The notes under the pieces were generated by a model that worked only from the letters and a program-made list of their open reading frames with translations, searched no databases and was not told where the DNA came from. Shown one piece after another: positions 63,244-64,000 of a stretch of 64,000 nucleotides of DNA. This DNA comes from Salinimicrobium profundisediminis. GTDB lineage: Bacteria; Bacteroidota; Bacteroidia; Flavobacteriales; Flavobacteriaceae. How positions within the stretch are numbered: the stretch's first letter is position 1; each line of letters begins with the position of its first letter. The DNA lies in the NCBI RefSeq assembly GCF_026241755.1, contig NZ_JAPJDA010000011.1, forward strand, positions 1-64,000, read 5' to 3'. The position numbers and the translations under genes are program-made.

Positions 63244-64000
63244 CTAGTAGAACCTTGCGCGGTTATCTTCAATTTCTGCAGATTCTTTAAGCGCCTGGAA
63301 AACCTCAGTGTTCACAGTTATGCGTCGGGCAGAAGCCTCTCTTGCAGCATAAGGACGATAAGATTCCATTTGAGGAGCGTCATTTTTTTGAAGTACTTTC
63401 ACTACAAAAACTCCTTTTTCACCCTCTAGAGGACTGCTGGTTTCACCACTTTCAAGTCCGAAAGCTGCTCCCACAACTTTTGGCTCACTTCCAACACCTG
63501 GAAGGGTTGGGCTATTGCGGTTCACTGCGTTTGCAGTATTTACCTGCACTCCCTGCTTTTGGGCGATGGCCTGAAGATCGCTTCCGCTGATCTCAGATTT
63601 TATAATCTCAGCTTTCTTTTGCTTCTGAAGAATTGGAATAACGGTTGCAGACGCAGCTTCAGCCGATTTAAGGCCACCTTTATTCAATCCGGTAACCTGC
63701 GCCACCACATATCCTGAAGGAACTTCAAATCTTCTAATATCTCCAACTTCAACTTCTTCTTCAAATGCCCACTGCACAATTCTTCTCTGCGCCCCAATAC
63801 CTGGGATATTTTCTTCGAGTTGTTTAATTTCTTTTACCGGTCTCACTTCTTTTCCTCCCTCTTTTGCAAGATCAGCAAAGTTGCCATCTTTTGCACCGAG
63901 TTCAAATTTTGTCACTTCAGCAAAAAGCTCGTTTGATGTTTTTTCTGAAGGCTGGATAGCCCTTGAAACAGTTGCCAGTTTAACAGCTTTTTCTTTTTCA
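63244..64000 (-). CDS. Peptidyl-prolyl isomerase/foldase, PpiD-SurA type (partial)
   Basis: Only the C-terminal 250 or so residues lie in the window; the frame stays open to the right edge. Visible parts are parvulin-like sequence (NFADLAKEGGKEVRPVKEIK, then VQWAFEEEVEVGDIRRFEVP and GYVVAQVTGLNKGG), a second parvulin-like repeat and the tail EDNRARFY. Read beyond the last GTG codon, the frame continues in the same way (EKTSNELFAEVTKFELG), so that GTG is not the start. It is a membrane-anchored periplasmic chaperone aiding outer-membrane protein folding, expected to total about 700 residues. Confidence 0.88.
   Translation of the reverse strand, partial: EKEKAVKLATVSRAIQPSEKTSNELFAEVTKFELGAKDGNFADLAKEGGKEVRPVKEIKQLEENIPGIGAQRRIVQWAFEEEVEVGDIRRFEVPSGYVVAQVTGLNKGGLKSAEAASATVIPILQKQKKAEIIKSEISGSDLQAIAQKQGVQVNTANAVNRNSPTLPGVGSEPKVVGAAFGLESGETSSPLEGEKGVFVVKVLQKNDAPQMESYRPYAAREASARRITVNTEVFQALKESAEIEDNRARFY

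Overview
The window is chromosomal DNA of a Bacteroidota bacterium, almost certainly a member of the Flavobacteriaceae. The evidence is the gene set: a SusC/SusD pair, PorP/SprF with a type B type IX secretion (T9SS) cargo protein, exosortase F with its partner, a GYDIA-type GHMP kinase next to a class II HMG-CoA reductase, an HYC_CC_PP protein, DUF3347 proteins, and promoters of the Bacteroidota TTG-N17-23-TAnnTTTG type. It looks like ordinary core chromosome with one metal-resistance island. I see no prophage, complete insertion sequence, CRISPR array, rRNA or tRNA.

Layout. 1-1063 is gene-free and packed with palindromic repeats and a structured stem-loop element. 1064-8575 (minus) holds a putative porin and a SusC-SusD-lipoprotein uptake operon. 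8911-15306 holds rnhB, a large propeller lipoprotein, a DUF559 nuclease gene bracketed by palindromic repeats, lipB, a 53-residue YqaE/Pmp3 protein and lysS. 15354-20930 holds PorP/SprF, its T9SS type B cargo protein and a large zinc metalloprotease lipoprotein. 20979-35000 (minus) is a nine-gene run for copper or heavy-metal defence: HYC_CC_PP protein, CusA, CusC, CusB, DUF3347 protein, an AraC-type regulator with an N-terminal metal-binding motif, DUF305 protein, a P-type ATPase with five HMA domains and an ArsP-like permease. Exosortase F and its partner follow at 35043-36021.

36109-46527 holds a fRMsr-like GAF protein, a serine hydrolase, an ABC permease, purH and the rod-shape cluster mreBCD-mrdA-rodA. 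46535-47162 is a four-copy tandem repeat of about 160 bp. 47345-54400 holds a C-terminal processing protease, surE, a small membrane protein, lpxB, an NlpC/P60 lipoprotein and comEC. 54459-60691 (minus) holds a thioredoxin-fold protein and a tightly coupled S9 peptidase-POT-POT peptide-utilisation operon. 60900-63130 holds the mevalonate-pathway genes, and a partial PpiD/SurA-like foldase runs off the right edge.

The strongest signals not explained by the genes are two. First, a short palindrome close to TCAAAAATGNCATTTTTGA recurs across the window inside genes, between genes and in a terminator; its 14-base core occurs exactly eight times. Second, a family of CCCCTAAAGGGG-type palindromes flanks the solitary DUF559 nuclease gene and also supplies the C-terminal codons of LipB and CusA, which suggests a mobile repeat and nuclease unit.
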